A stretch of 36,278 bases of DNA, from positions 1-36,278 of the forward strand of contig JAFYXW010000003.1 of the NCBI GenBank assembly GCA_017557865.1, written 5' to 3'. The position numbers were made by a program, and so were the translations under genes. Origin of the DNA: Candidatus Saccharimonadota bacterium (GTDB taxonomy: Bacteria; Patescibacteriota; Saccharimonadia; Saccharimonadales; Saccharimonadaceae). Below, in pieces: positions 1 through 6,439 of this stretch (position 1 is its first letter; every line of letters begins with the position of its first letter). A model generated the notes under the pieces. That model ran no database searches, was not told the origin of the DNA, and saw only the letters and a list, made by a program, of their open reading frames with translations.

Positions 1-251
1 CCGCGTAGCTGATCAAAGGAAATTTCCCCTGTGTAAGCACCGTAATCGCGATAAAAGGCGTTTTGTGCTGCCATTTTTATCTTGTGACGGTCGATTTGAA
101 GCGACAATGGTTGCAAGGCTAGCGCTGTTGGTGCTACCACCACTTCCACGTCCCGAATAATCGGCACCTTTTTTAATAGTTTATGAAGATAGATGGAAGA
201 TTCACCTACGGTGAAATTTAACTTCCAGTTGCCCACAATATAAGTTTTCAT
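1..251 (-). CDS. tpiA: Triosephosphate isomerase, 5' part (runs off the window)
   Basis: Interconverts dihydroxyacetone phosphate and glyceraldehyde 3-phosphate in cytoplasmic glycolysis. The 83 visible codons begin MKTYIVGNWKLN, the family's N-terminal motif with the substrate-binding Asn and Lys. They continue through AAQNAFY and GAYTGEIS, both characteristic of TIM barrels. The catalytic His and Glu would lie outside the window. The start is fixed by a TATAAT box (258-263) 6 nt upstream, so the mRNA is probably leaderless. It is divergent from the HAD gene with only 14 nt between start codons, and the aldolase gene lies just beyond, so this is a glycolytic cluster. Confidence 0.95.
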   Translation of the reverse strand, partial: MKTYIVGNWKLNFTVGESSIYLHKLLKKVPIIRDVEVVVAPTALALQPLSLQIDRHKIKMAAQNAFYRDYGAYTGEISFDQLR

Positions 252-265
252 GTTATTATTATATC
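252..265. promoter_or_regulatory. Overlapping divergent -10 boxes of tpiA and the HAD gene
   Basis: The 14 nt between the two start codons hold a minus-strand TATAAT (258-263, 6 nt from the tpiA ATG) and a plus-strand TATTAT (254-259, 6 nt from the HAD ATG). The boxes overlap by two bases. The -35 regions must lie in the opposite coding sequences. There is no room for a Shine-Dalgarno site on either side. Confidence 0.65.
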
Positions 266-1030
266 ATGAAAAAGATACTTGCATTTGATATTGACCAAAC
301 TTTAAACGTAGCAAAAACGCCAATCACGAGCGAAATTGCCGACTTACTAGTAAAGTGCCTCGACCATTTTGAAGTTTGCCCAATTTCTGGCCAAAAGTTT
401 GATCAATTCTTGATCCAAATCGTCAATGAGTTACCAAACCCTACGCCAGAGCAGCTTGAGCATTTGCATCTTTTTGTCGCTCAAGGCACCCAATATTACC
501 GCTTTAACATCGAAAAAAATGATTGGGAACAAGTTTATAATTACCCACTTACAGAAGAACAAGTTGCCAAAATTACCGCTACTATCGAACAGGCCGCTCG
601 CGAAACCGGCTATTGGGAAGAAGACAAATTGAAGCCAGGTGATGAAATTATCGAAAACCGCCTTTCTCAGGTTACCTTCTCTGCGCTTGGTCAAAAAGCT
701 GGCACCGAAGAAAAATACGCTTGGGACCCAGACCACAAAAAACGCGAAAAAATCGTGGCTCGCTGCAAAGAAATTTCTCCAGAATTCGATTACGAAATCG
801 GTGGTACCACCTCTATTAACGCCATCACTCCAGGTATGAACAAAACCTTTGGCATGACACATCTCCTAGAAGAGCTGCATGTTGAAAAATCCGATATTCT
901 CTATTTTGGTGATATGACTCAGCCTGGCGGCAACGATTACCCAGTAGTTGAAATGGGCATCGACACCATCACCGTAAGAAATCACGAAGACACCGCCTAC
1001 GCCTTGCGTGGCATCCTCGGCGTGATATAA
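266..1030 (+). CDS. HAD-superfamily phosphatase/phosphomutase, eukaryotic phosphomannomutase-like
   Basis: A cytoplasmic HAD enzyme of 254 residues. DIDQTL at residues 8-13 is the DxDxT motif with the nucleophile Asp8 and acid/base Asp10. ISG at 40-42 supplies the motif II Ser. GMNKTFG (190-196) gives the motif III Lys. YFGDMTQPGGNDY (213-225) closely matches the FFGD..PGGND motif of PMM1/PMM2-type phosphomannomutases, and ENRLSQVTFSALGQ (130-143) resembles their cap-domain signature. It may interconvert mannose-6-P and mannose-1-P for surface glycans, or be a sugar phosphatase; sequence alone does not decide. Its TAA stop is embedded in the -10 box of the next gene. No Shine-Dalgarno site; predicted leaderless. 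Confidence 0.8.
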   Translation: MKKILAFDIDQTLNVAKTPITSEIADLLVKCLDHFEVCPISGQKFDQFLIQIVNELPNPTPEQLEHLHLFVAQGTQYYRFNIEKNDWEQVYNYPLTEEQVAKITATIEQAARETGYWEEDKLKPGDEIIENRLSQVTFSALGQKAGTEEKYAWDPDHKKREKIVARCKEISPEFDYEIGGTTSINAITPGMNKTFGMTHLLEELHVEKSDILYFGDMTQPGGNDYPVVEMGIDTITVRNHEDTAYALRGILGVI

Positions 1031-1031
1031 T
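1026..1031 (+). promoter_or_regulatory. Extended -10 box of the aldolase fusion gene
   Basis: TATAAT preceded by TGA (TGnTATAAT), exactly 6 nt before the ATG at 1038. The box contains the stop codon (TAA, 1028-1030) of the upstream HAD gene, so the end of one gene and the promoter of the next share bases. Predicts a leaderless transcript. Confidence 0.65.
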
Positions 1032-1037
1032 ATTCTT

Positions 1038-2843
1038 ATGAATATTTTGATAGTGGGCAATGTCCTAAAGGACGTTTATCTAAATCTCGATACCAGAAGC
1101 GACGATTTCGAAACCGACAGCTCTGATACACGCTGGCTAAATCTTAGTTTTAACACTTCTACTCATCACTTTTTTGGCCGTAGCAGCAACTTTGGCGGCG
1201 CCGCCGTATCTCTAGAAGTCCTTTCGAAAATGGGCGTGCCTAGCTCTATTTCTGGTTCAGACTTTTGTTTTAATGACGACGGCCCAGTAAAAAGCAGTCC
1301 GGCCTCTACTTATCGCTATATTTTATCCGCCGACGGCGGCGTTACCTACTTTGTCCCAAGTGAATTTTCGCGCACTCAGTTTATCGCGCCAACCAATGAT
1401 ACCCCTGTAGATTACCTCTATTTAGATCGTTCTGCTGACTTTGGCGAAGAAACTATTTCTAGAATCTCTGCTTTCCTAAATTCATCACCAAACACTAAAT
1501 TGGTAGTATATCTTAAAAACAACGAAAATCCAGCGCTTCTAGGGCTGGCACACCGCGCCGATCTCATCTTTGCCGAAAACGTCACGACTTTGCCAGATTT
1601 CCCTGCCGAAAAAGTCGTTTTTGTTTCAGCGGATCAACTTTCTTACCTTGAGTCTCACGAAAAAATTACTATAGAACGCATCGATACACTCACCCACCTC
1701 TCGGCTTATTCCATTATGGCAGGCACCATCCTGGGTGGTTTTGTCCTTGGCAAAACCGTCGAGGAAAGCCTTCGTCTAGCCCGCGTCAATATCGAAAACT
1801 CAACACTAAACTCGGTATTATCACTGTCCGAGCTAGAAGCTATCAACGAAAATTTCAATCCCGAAGAAAATCTAGAATTAATTGCCGCTAATCTCGTTTT
1901 GCCCGGCAAAGGCATCTTGGCCGCCGACGAATCTGGCGGGTCAATTGAAAAAAAGTTTGCTCAGCTTAATATTCCGGACACTTTTGAAAATCGTCACGAT
2001 TATCGTAATCTTTTCTTTACTACCACCGACCTAGAACGCTATGTTAACGGCATAATCTTGTTCGACGAAACCGCCCGCGATTTTATGGATGATGGCGAAA
2101 GTATCGTGGATTATTTAATTTCACATCGCATTATCCCTGGAATTAAAGTAGATCAGGGTCTAGAATCCTGGCAAGGCACCGAAGAAAAATACACCAAAGG
2201 CCTAGATGGTTTGGAAGATCGTCTTAAAGAATACTACGCTATGGGGCTTCGCTTTGCCAAATGGCGCGCTGCATTTAATATTACAGACTCTACCCCATCA
2301 GACGAGTGCATTGCCGAAAACTGTCGCATTCTGGCCGAATATGCTTACAGGTGCCAATCCGCCGGGTTAGTCCCAATTGTCGAGCCAGAAGTCGTTTACG
2401 ATGGTTACTATACTTTGGATCGTTCCGTCTCTGTTACCGGCAAAATCTTGCGCGCTCTCTTCACCGAGCTTTCTAACTGGCATGTAAATCTCCGCGCCTG
2501 TATTTTAAAGGTAAACATGGTACTAGCTGGCAAACAATATGAAACTGGGTCTACTCCCGAAGAAGTCGGCCGCGCTACTGCCGAAGTCCTTAAAAACTAC
2601 GTGCCAAAAGACCTCGCCGGCGTAGTCTTCCTCTCTGGCGGACAAACCGTCGAGCAGGCCACCGACAATCTTGCCGCCGTCATCAAAAATGGACCATTTG
2701 CCTGGCCAGTCACTTTCTCTTTCGCTCGCGCTTTGCAAGATCCAGCCCTCTTTACCTGGCAGGGCAATAACGACAATGCCGAAGAAGCCAAAGCTGCCTT
2801 CAAAGCCCGCCTCGTCGCTAACACCGACGTCCTAAAAGTTTAA
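1038..2843 (+). CDS. Fusion: PfkB-like kinase domain plus class I fructose-bisphosphate aldolase
   Basis: 601 residues in two parts. Residues 1-265 resemble a PfkB/ribokinase-family sugar kinase: NFGGAAVSLEVLSKMG (51-66) fits the first PfkB signature and GGFVLGKTVEESLRLA (233-248) fits the region after the second. The catalytic GAGD there reads IMAG (226-229), so the base Asp appears to be lost. Residues 280-601 are a complete class I aldolase: GKGILAADES (290-299), GIKVDQG (368-374), VEPE (448-451), ILKVNMV with Schiff-base Lys491, SGG (533-535) and FSFARALQ. The aldolase part should cleave fructose-1,6-bisphosphate; the N-terminal part may be a binding or regulatory domain. It lies next to tpiA. 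Predicted leaderless start. Confidence 0.88.
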   Translation: MNILIVGNVLKDVYLNLDTRSDDFETDSSDTRWLNLSFNTSTHHFFGRSSNFGGAAVSLEVLSKMGVPSSISGSDFCFNDDGPVKSSPASTYRYILSADGGVTYFVPSEFSRTQFIAPTNDTPVDYLYLDRSADFGEETISRISAFLNSSPNTKLVVYLKNNENPALLGLAHRADLIFAENVTTLPDFPAEKVVFVSADQLSYLESHEKITIERIDTLTHLSAYSIMAGTILGGFVLGKTVEESLRLARVNIENSTLNSVLSLSELEAINENFNPEENLELIAANLVLPGKGILAADESGGSIEKKFAQLNIPDTFENRHDYRNLFFTTTDLERYVNGIILFDETARDFMDDGESIVDYLISHRIIPGIKVDQGLESWQGTEEKYTKGLDGLEDRLKEYYAMGLRFAKWRAAFNITDSTPSDECIAENCRILAEYAYRCQSAGLVPIVEPEVVYDGYYTLDRSVSVTGKILRALFTELSNWHVNLRACILKVNMVLAGKQYETGSTPEEVGRATAEVLKNYVPKDLAGVVFLSGGQTVEQATDNLAAVIKNGPFAWPVTFSFARALQDPALFTWQGNNDNAEEAKAAFKARLVANTDVLKV

Positions 2844-2848
2844 ACCAA

Positions 2849-2881
2849 GAAAAAACCAACGTAAACTTACGTCGGTTTTTT
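2849..2881. terminator. Bidirectional intrinsic terminator between convergent genes
   Basis: An 11-bp stem with one A-C mismatch, extended by flanking A and T runs (AAAAAACC...GGTTTTTT). It ends the aldolase transcript on the plus strand and, read the other way, lies just after the stop of the coiled-coil gene. Confidence 0.8.
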
Positions 2882-2888
2882 GCGGTTT

Positions 2889-3320
2889 TTAAGTAGAGGG
2901 GGGTGATTTTGTTGTAAAGTTATCCATTTTCTCTTTGACGCTTTTCCATTCGTCAAGAGCCTCATGGAACTTTTCGTGTTTTCTATCACGTTCAGCCTGT
3001 TTCTCGGCAAATTCCGTCTGAGCCTCTAAATAATGTTCTTCGGTCTCGTCCAGAATTTGCTTTGCAACCTGAATTTTTTCGTTTATTGAAGTCAAGTCGT
3101 GGTAGCGTTTGTCTAATATGAGCTTCTTCTTTTCTTCTTTGAATTCCCAAAGCTCATGTTTCTGCTGGAAATACTGGTCTCCAGCATATTTATACCTTTT
3201 ATAATACTCATTCTCTATTTTGTTAAGCTTTTGCCATTCATCATAGAGAGCATCCTTCTTTAACATTAGTTCATTTTCTAAAATGACTAGATCAATATAA
3301 TTAGGTTCTCTTCTGGACAT
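2889..3320 (-). CDS. Hypothetical cytoplasmic coiled-coil protein, 143 aa
   Basis: No family recognised. The protein is strongly charged (many Lys/Glu), has no signal peptide or membrane segment, and residues ~10-130 read as nearly continuous amphipathic helix, so a long coiled coil is likely. The start is set by a G-rich ribosome site (AAGGGGGAAC) 5 nt before ATG. A promoter TAGACA-N17-TATAAC (3369-3397) lies about 50 nt upstream, leaving a purine-rich leader. This leadered, strong-SD arrangement differs from the leaderless housekeeping genes around it and recurs with other orphan genes in the window. Confidence 0.7.
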   Translation of the reverse strand: MSRREPNYIDLVILENELMLKKDALYDEWQKLNKIENEYYKRYKYAGDQYFQQKHELWEFKEEKKKLILDKRYHDLTSINEKIQVAKQILDETEEHYLEAQTEFAEKQAERDRKHEKFHEALDEWKSVKEKMDNFTTKSPPST

Positions 3321-3368
3321 TTTTGTTCCCCCTTCCGTAAGATGTAAACTACTCCCCCTCCTCTTTTA

Positions 3369-3397
3369 GTTATACCACAAAAAACCAGTTTTGTCTA
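3369..3397 (-). promoter_or_regulatory. Promoter of the coiled-coil gene
   Basis: Minus-strand -35 TAGACA (3392-3397), 17-nt spacer, -10 TATAAC (3369-3374). It gives a transcript with a leader of roughly 40 nt containing two G-rich stretches, the second being the Shine-Dalgarno site. Confidence 0.6.
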
Positions 3398-3405
3398 CTA
3401 GGACC

Positions 3406-3434
3406 AAAAATCCCCTCTTTAGAGAGGGGATTTT
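3406..3434. terminator. Terminator downstream of rplY
   Basis: Near-perfect hairpin ATCCCCTCT...AGAGGGGAT flanked by A and T runs on both sides, immediately after the rplY stop. It is symmetrical enough to work in either direction, but the only gene ending here is rplY on the minus strand. Confidence 0.85.
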
Positions 3435-3450
3435 GTAAGTCAAACTGTGA

Positions 3451-4143
3451 TTATTCAGCTTTTTCTTCGCTAGCTTCAGCTTCTTCTGGCTTAGAACCGT
3501 TGTCGGAAGGAACATCAGCGGCGTCAACTGCTTCTTCGGCAGCAGCAGCTTCTTCGGCTTCACGAGCAGCAGCTTCAGCAGCTGGGTCGTACAAAGAAGC
3601 GATTACCTGCTCCGGATCTAGTTCCTTATTAGCAAGTTCTACGCCTTCAGCAAGTTTGATATCAGCAACGGTAATCTTATCGTCAATAGAGGTAAGACCA
3701 GATGCATCAATTTCAATATCTTTTGGAAGATCGGCAGGCTTTGCCTTAACATCAATCTCTTCAATTGCTTGAGTCATTGCAAAATGATAAAGTTTGGAAG
3801 CATCAGAAGCCTCAAAGTTTACGATTACAATAGGGGTAGTAGCCTCTACGACTTCGTTTGCCTTAATTGCTTGGAATTCTACGTTCAAAATTTTACGAGA
3901 AACTGGATCAATTGCGACATCTTTAACGATAGCAAGAGATTTTTTCCCTTCGATATCTAGATCGACAGGAGAGTGATAACCTGCAAGTCCAAGTACCTTC
4001 TCGGTAGCTACATATTCGGAAGTAGCAAGAACTGGCTCTTTACCACCATAAACTACAGATGGGATTAAGCCTTTCTCTCTTAGACTTTTCAATTTTTTTC
4101 CAGTTAATTCACGCTTTTTAAGCGCCAACTTATATTCAGCCAT
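3451..4143 (-). CDS. rplY: 50S ribosomal protein bL25 (Ctc/TL5 type)
   Basis: A large-subunit protein that binds 5S rRNA. Residues 1-90 form the L25 domain (MAEYKLALKKRE..., GLIPSVVYGG at 25-34). Residues ~95-185 match the C-terminal TL5/Ctc domain (LPKDIEIDASGL, ITVADIKLAEG). The last 45 residues are a low-complexity Ala/Glu acidic tail, common in long-form L25. At 230 residues it is of usual length for the Ctc form. The promoter TTTACT-N17-TAAAAT (4172-4200) gives a leader with a modest Shine-Dalgarno (AAAGGAT), so it is not leaderless, unlike most neighbours. Confidence 0.93.
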   Translation of the reverse strand: MAEYKLALKKRELTGKKLKSLREKGLIPSVVYGGKEPVLATSEYVATEKVLGLAGYHSPVDLDIEGKKSLAIVKDVAIDPVSRKILNVEFQAIKANEVVEATTPIVIVNFEASDASKLYHFAMTQAIEEIDVKAKPADLPKDIEIDASGLTSIDDKITVADIKLAEGVELANKELDPEQVIASLYDPAAEAAAREAEEAAAAEEAVDAADVPSDNGSKPEEAEASEEKAE

Positions 4144-4171
4144 TTATGTATATCCTTTAATTATTCTAATA

Positions 4172-4200
4172 ATTTTACCACTTATCTGTAAAAAAGTAAA
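4172..4200 (-). promoter_or_regulatory. Promoter of rplY
   Basis: Minus-strand -35 TTTACT (4195-4200), 17-nt spacer, -10 TAAAAT (4172-4177). It lies in the 58-nt gap after grpE. An alternative TTTACA/TAGAAT pair with an 18-nt spacer overlaps it. Confidence 0.5.
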
Positions 4201-4201
4201 G

Positions 4202-4612
4202 TTAAACCCGCTTTACCTTTACCATGGTCGGGCGTAATATTTCCGACTCGTAGTAATATCCTGGGCGCAAAACTTCAGCGATTACTTCTTTTTCGCCTTC
4301 GCCCTCAGCCATTACTGCTTCATGCAAATCTGGGTTAAACTCTACAGTTTCATCGGCTGGGATTTTAGCAAGACCCAAATCTTTTAAAGATTTTTCCAAC
4401 GATTTTTTAAGTGGTTCTAATTCTGTATATGTGTTTACGGCACGGTCGATATCATCAAGTAGTGGCAAAACTTTATAAACCGTCGCTAGTTTTACGGCTT
4501 TTTTCTCATTTTCCTTCTGAGCTTCTACTTGTTTACGAAAATTTTCAAAATCTGCTCGTGTCCGCTGCAGATCGTTTGTTAGCTCGGTAATTTTTTCTAC
4601 ATCTTTTTTCAT
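4202..4612 (-). CDS. grpE: Nucleotide exchange factor GrpE
   Basis: Promotes ADP release from DnaK in the Hsp70 cycle. The protein is 136 aa, shorter than the usual ~190, because the disordered N-terminal extension is missing. Residues 1-60 form the long dimerisation helix (DLQRTRADFENFRKQ). The C-terminal beta domain is clear: FNPDLHEAVM and the end motif VLRPGYYYESEILRPTMVKV. The start overlaps the last bases of hrcA and has a good Shine-Dalgarno (GGAGG), so it is translationally coupled to hrcA. Its partner dnaK lies 31 kb away in this window and shares CIRCE control. Confidence 0.95.
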   Translation of the reverse strand: MKKDVEKITELTNDLQRTRADFENFRKQVEAQKENEKKAVKLATVYKVLPLLDDIDRAVNTYTELEPLKKSLEKSLKDLGLAKIPADETVEFNPDLHEAVMAEGEGEKEVIAEVLRPGYYYESEILRPTMVKVKRV

Positions 4613-5319
4613 AATACCTCCTCCAACATATTACCAGCACGCCTTACCAAGGCCATCACGCGTGAATAATTTTGTCTAGTTGGGCCAAGCACCCCAATAT
4701 AGCTCCGGTCCGAAAACGGCGAGCGGAACTTAGAAATTATTAGCGAAACTTCGGAGTTTTTGCCGATTGGGTTTTCCTGCCCAATAAAGATATTTAGTGG
4801 TTCACCCGGCGCCGCCTCGCGAAGCCAAGGCTCCAAGTTGTCTAATAGTTTTGCCACTGCCTGTACTCGACGCGTATCTACAAACTCTGGTTGCGTGAAA
4901 AGCCTTGAAATACCAGAAAGATATAATTGCCCGTCAATTGTGGCGAGACCAAGATTACCAGTTAGCTCCACCAAAGAATCCACCGCACCGCGAATTGCTG
5001 CATCGGCTCTAGACTGCGAACTTACCCGCACTTCCAAAGCATGCGTGCCGCGTTCCAAGGCTGGTTCAACCTCATCTTTATTCTCTACTAAATTATTCAC
5101 ATAAAACCTGTAGCCAGCATCAGTTGGCACCCGTCCTGCAGAAGTGTGCGGTTGTGCTACTAGTCCCAAGGCTTCAAGTCGCGCCATTTCTGCTCGCACA
5201 GTTGCTGGCGAAACACCAAAAAGTTTAGCCATCGTCACACTGCCCACCGGCGAAGCTGTTTCAGCATATTCCTCTATTATTTGACTTAGAATTTGCTTTT
5301 GGCGCTCGGTAATTTCCAT
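4609..5319 (-). CDS. hrcA: Heat-inducible transcription repressor HrcA (short form)
   Basis: Repressor of class I heat-shock genes that binds CIRCE. Residues 1-75 form the winged-helix domain (ITERQKQILSQIIEEYAET, then SPATVRAEMARLEALGLV and TSAGRVPTDAGYRFYV), typical of HrcA. The effector/dimerisation part continues to ...FSDRSYIGVLGPTRQNY, the conserved C-terminal motif. At 236 residues it is about 100 shorter than Bacillus HrcA, the loss falling in the central inserted domain. First gene of hrcA-grpE. Predicted leaderless: TATAAT lies 6 nt before ATG and CIRCE overlaps the -35, so it is autoregulated. Confidence 0.93.
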   Translation of the reverse strand: MEITERQKQILSQIIEEYAETASPVGSVTMAKLFGVSPATVRAEMARLEALGLVAQPHTSAGRVPTDAGYRFYVNNLVENKDEVEPALERGTHALEVRVSSQSRADAAIRGAVDSLVELTGNLGLATIDGQLYLSGISRLFTQPEFVDTRRVQAVAKLLDNLEPWLREAAPGEPLNIFIGQENPIGKNSEVSLIISKFRSPFSDRSYIGVLGPTRQNYSRVMALVRRAGNMLEEVL

Positions 5320-5325
5320 AGCTTA

Positions 5326-5354
5326 ATTATATAAAATTAGCACTAAAATGTAAA
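5326..5354 (-). promoter_or_regulatory. hrcA promoter
   Basis: Minus-strand -35 TTTACA (5349-5354), 17-nt spacer, -10 TATAAT (5326-5331), then 6 nt to the hrcA ATG. The -35 hexamer lies wholly inside the 9-nt CIRCE spacer, so repressor binding would occlude it directly. Confidence 0.8.
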
Positions 5355-5363
5355 GAGTGCTAA
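5337..5363. promoter_or_regulatory. CIRCE operator of hrcA-grpE
   Basis: TTAGCACTA-N9-GAGTGCTAA, one mismatch from the consensus 9-9-9 inverted repeat. It is the known HrcA binding site and sits directly upstream of hrcA. Confidence 0.92.
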
Positions 5364-5380
5364 TTGCACCACAAAAACGC

Positions 5381-5409
5381 TTGACTTTATTATGTTTTTC
5401 CTGTATAAT
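5381..5409 (+). promoter_or_regulatory. Strong promoter of the 88-aa orphan gene
   Basis: TTGACT (5381-5386), 17-nt spacer, TATAAT (5404-5409). Predicted start is near 5416, immediately before a 7-bp hairpin (TCCCTCA 5417-5423 with TGAGGGA 5432-5438), so the mRNA would begin with a stem-loop. The CIRCE of hrcA ends only 17 nt upstream of the -35. Confidence 0.75.
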
Positions 5410-5465
5410 TAGAAAATCCCTCAAAAATTTCTGAGGGAAATATATACAATACAGGGGGGAATCTT

Positions 5466-5732
5466 ATGAAAGATAACCAGAAACTTAACAAGGAATATCG
5501 TGATTCGCAGACAAAAAAATATCGCGAGTCGAAAACGAAAAAAGAATTCAATTTCTTTGTTGACTTCAAAGAAAAGATCGCAAAGGTCTACAAAAAGAGA
5601 ACTGCTCCCGGGCAGAAGACTCTTGTAGCAACATACAACGCCGATGAGGGCCAGTGGCATGTTGCCAACAAAGGAATTTGGAAAAATATTCCTAACGAAA
5701 TCAAACAGAAGGCGGAAAGCATCGCCTCATAA
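5466..5732 (+). CDS. Hypothetical basic protein, 88 aa
   Basis: No family recognised. Residues 1-27 are very rich in Lys, Arg, Glu and Gln and look disordered or helical. Residues 28-88 look folded (FNFFVDFKEKIAKVYKK, then TLVATYNADEGQWHVANKG). No signal peptide and no membrane span; it could bind nucleic acid, but nothing shows that. The start is set by a six-G Shine-Dalgarno (AGGGGGGAA) 5 nt upstream. It has a near-consensus promoter, a 5'-terminal hairpin and its own terminator, so it is a single, probably well-expressed gene. It is divergent from hrcA. Confidence 0.75.
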   Translation: MKDNQKLNKEYRDSQTKKYRESKTKKEFNFFVDFKEKIAKVYKKRTAPGQKTLVATYNADEGQWHVANKGIWKNIPNEIKQKAESIAS

Positions 5733-5751
5733 AGTTAAATATCTTTCATAT

Positions 5752-5783
5752 AAAGTCCTGACAGTTTTATCGTCGGGACTTTT
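5752..5783 (+). terminator. Terminator of the 88-aa gene
   Basis: Hairpin AAAGTCCTGAC / GTCGGGACTTT (11 bp with one G-U pair) followed by T5. It ends about 20 nt before the -10 box of the next gene. Confidence 0.85.
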
Positions 5784-5815
5784 TCCTTGCTACTATTTTT
5801 TGCTATAATAAAACT

Positions 5816-6439
5816 ATGGAAGAGAAAATTAAAGCAATCAAAGCTTGGCTCGGTACGGGCTCTATCAACATTTTTGGCTTGCCAATGTCTGGCAAAGACA
5901 CTCAAGGTATTCGCCTCGCCGAAGCAATCGGCGGCAAATTCTTATCTTCAGGTTTGATTATCCGCGCTATGGAAGAAAACACCAAGAAATCTTATTCCGA
6001 TAAAGGCGCCCTCATTCCTACTAATGTCTTTTATGAATGGGTTTTGCCATATTTTGAACGTCGTGACCTTTTTGACTATCCTTTGATCCTATCGTCTATC
6101 GGCCGCTGGTACGGCGAAGAAGACGCCGTTATGACTGCTGCTGCTAGTGGTGGCCACGAAATCAAAGCTGTAATTTTACTCAATATTTCCGAAGCCGACG
6201 CCGAAACTCGTTTTGACGTCGCCAAGACTTTGGGCGATCGTGGCGACCGTGCTGATGACAAAGACATTGAAATTTTCCGCACCCGCCTTGAGGAATTCCG
6301 CACCAAAACTGCGCCAGTTTTACAACACTACAAAGAGTTGGGGCTTCTAATCAACATTAATGGCGACCAAACACGTGATGCAGTGTTTGCCGAACTCGTT
6401 GAAAAACTTTACGCCAAAACTTTAGAATCTCTTTCCTAA
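5816..6439 (+). CDS. adk: Adenylate kinase-like nucleoside monophosphate kinase
   Basis: Likely converts NMP plus ATP to NDP plus ADP in the cytoplasm. The P-loop GLPMSGKDTQG (residues 21-31) follows the NMP-kinase pattern GxPGSGKGTQ with Asp for Gly. FLSSGLIIRAM matches the ISTGDMLR region, and GDRGDRADD followed by RLEEFRTKTAPVLQHY matches the C-terminal Arg/Asp-Asp region of Adk. The LID insertion is very short and the usual DGFPR motif reads SSIGR. At 207 residues it has family length but is divergent, so substrate preference is uncertain. TATAAT (5804-5809) sits 6 nt before ATG: predicted leaderless. Its 3' end overlaps the convergent lamin-tail gene by 83 bp. Confidence 0.72.
   Translation: MEEKIKAIKAWLGTGSINIFGLPMSGKDTQGIRLAEAIGGKFLSSGLIIRAMEENTKKSYSDKGALIPTNVFYEWVLPYFERRDLFDYPLILSSIGRWYGEEDAVMTAAASGGHEIKAVILLNISEADAETRFDVAKTLGDRGDRADDKDIEIFRTRLEEFRTKTAPVLQHYKELGLLININGDQTRDAVFAELVEKLYAKTLESLS

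Noticed and set aside
3500-3772. Ser/Ala-rich ORF opposite rplY
   Set aside because: Mirror of the repetitive Ala/Glu tail of L25.
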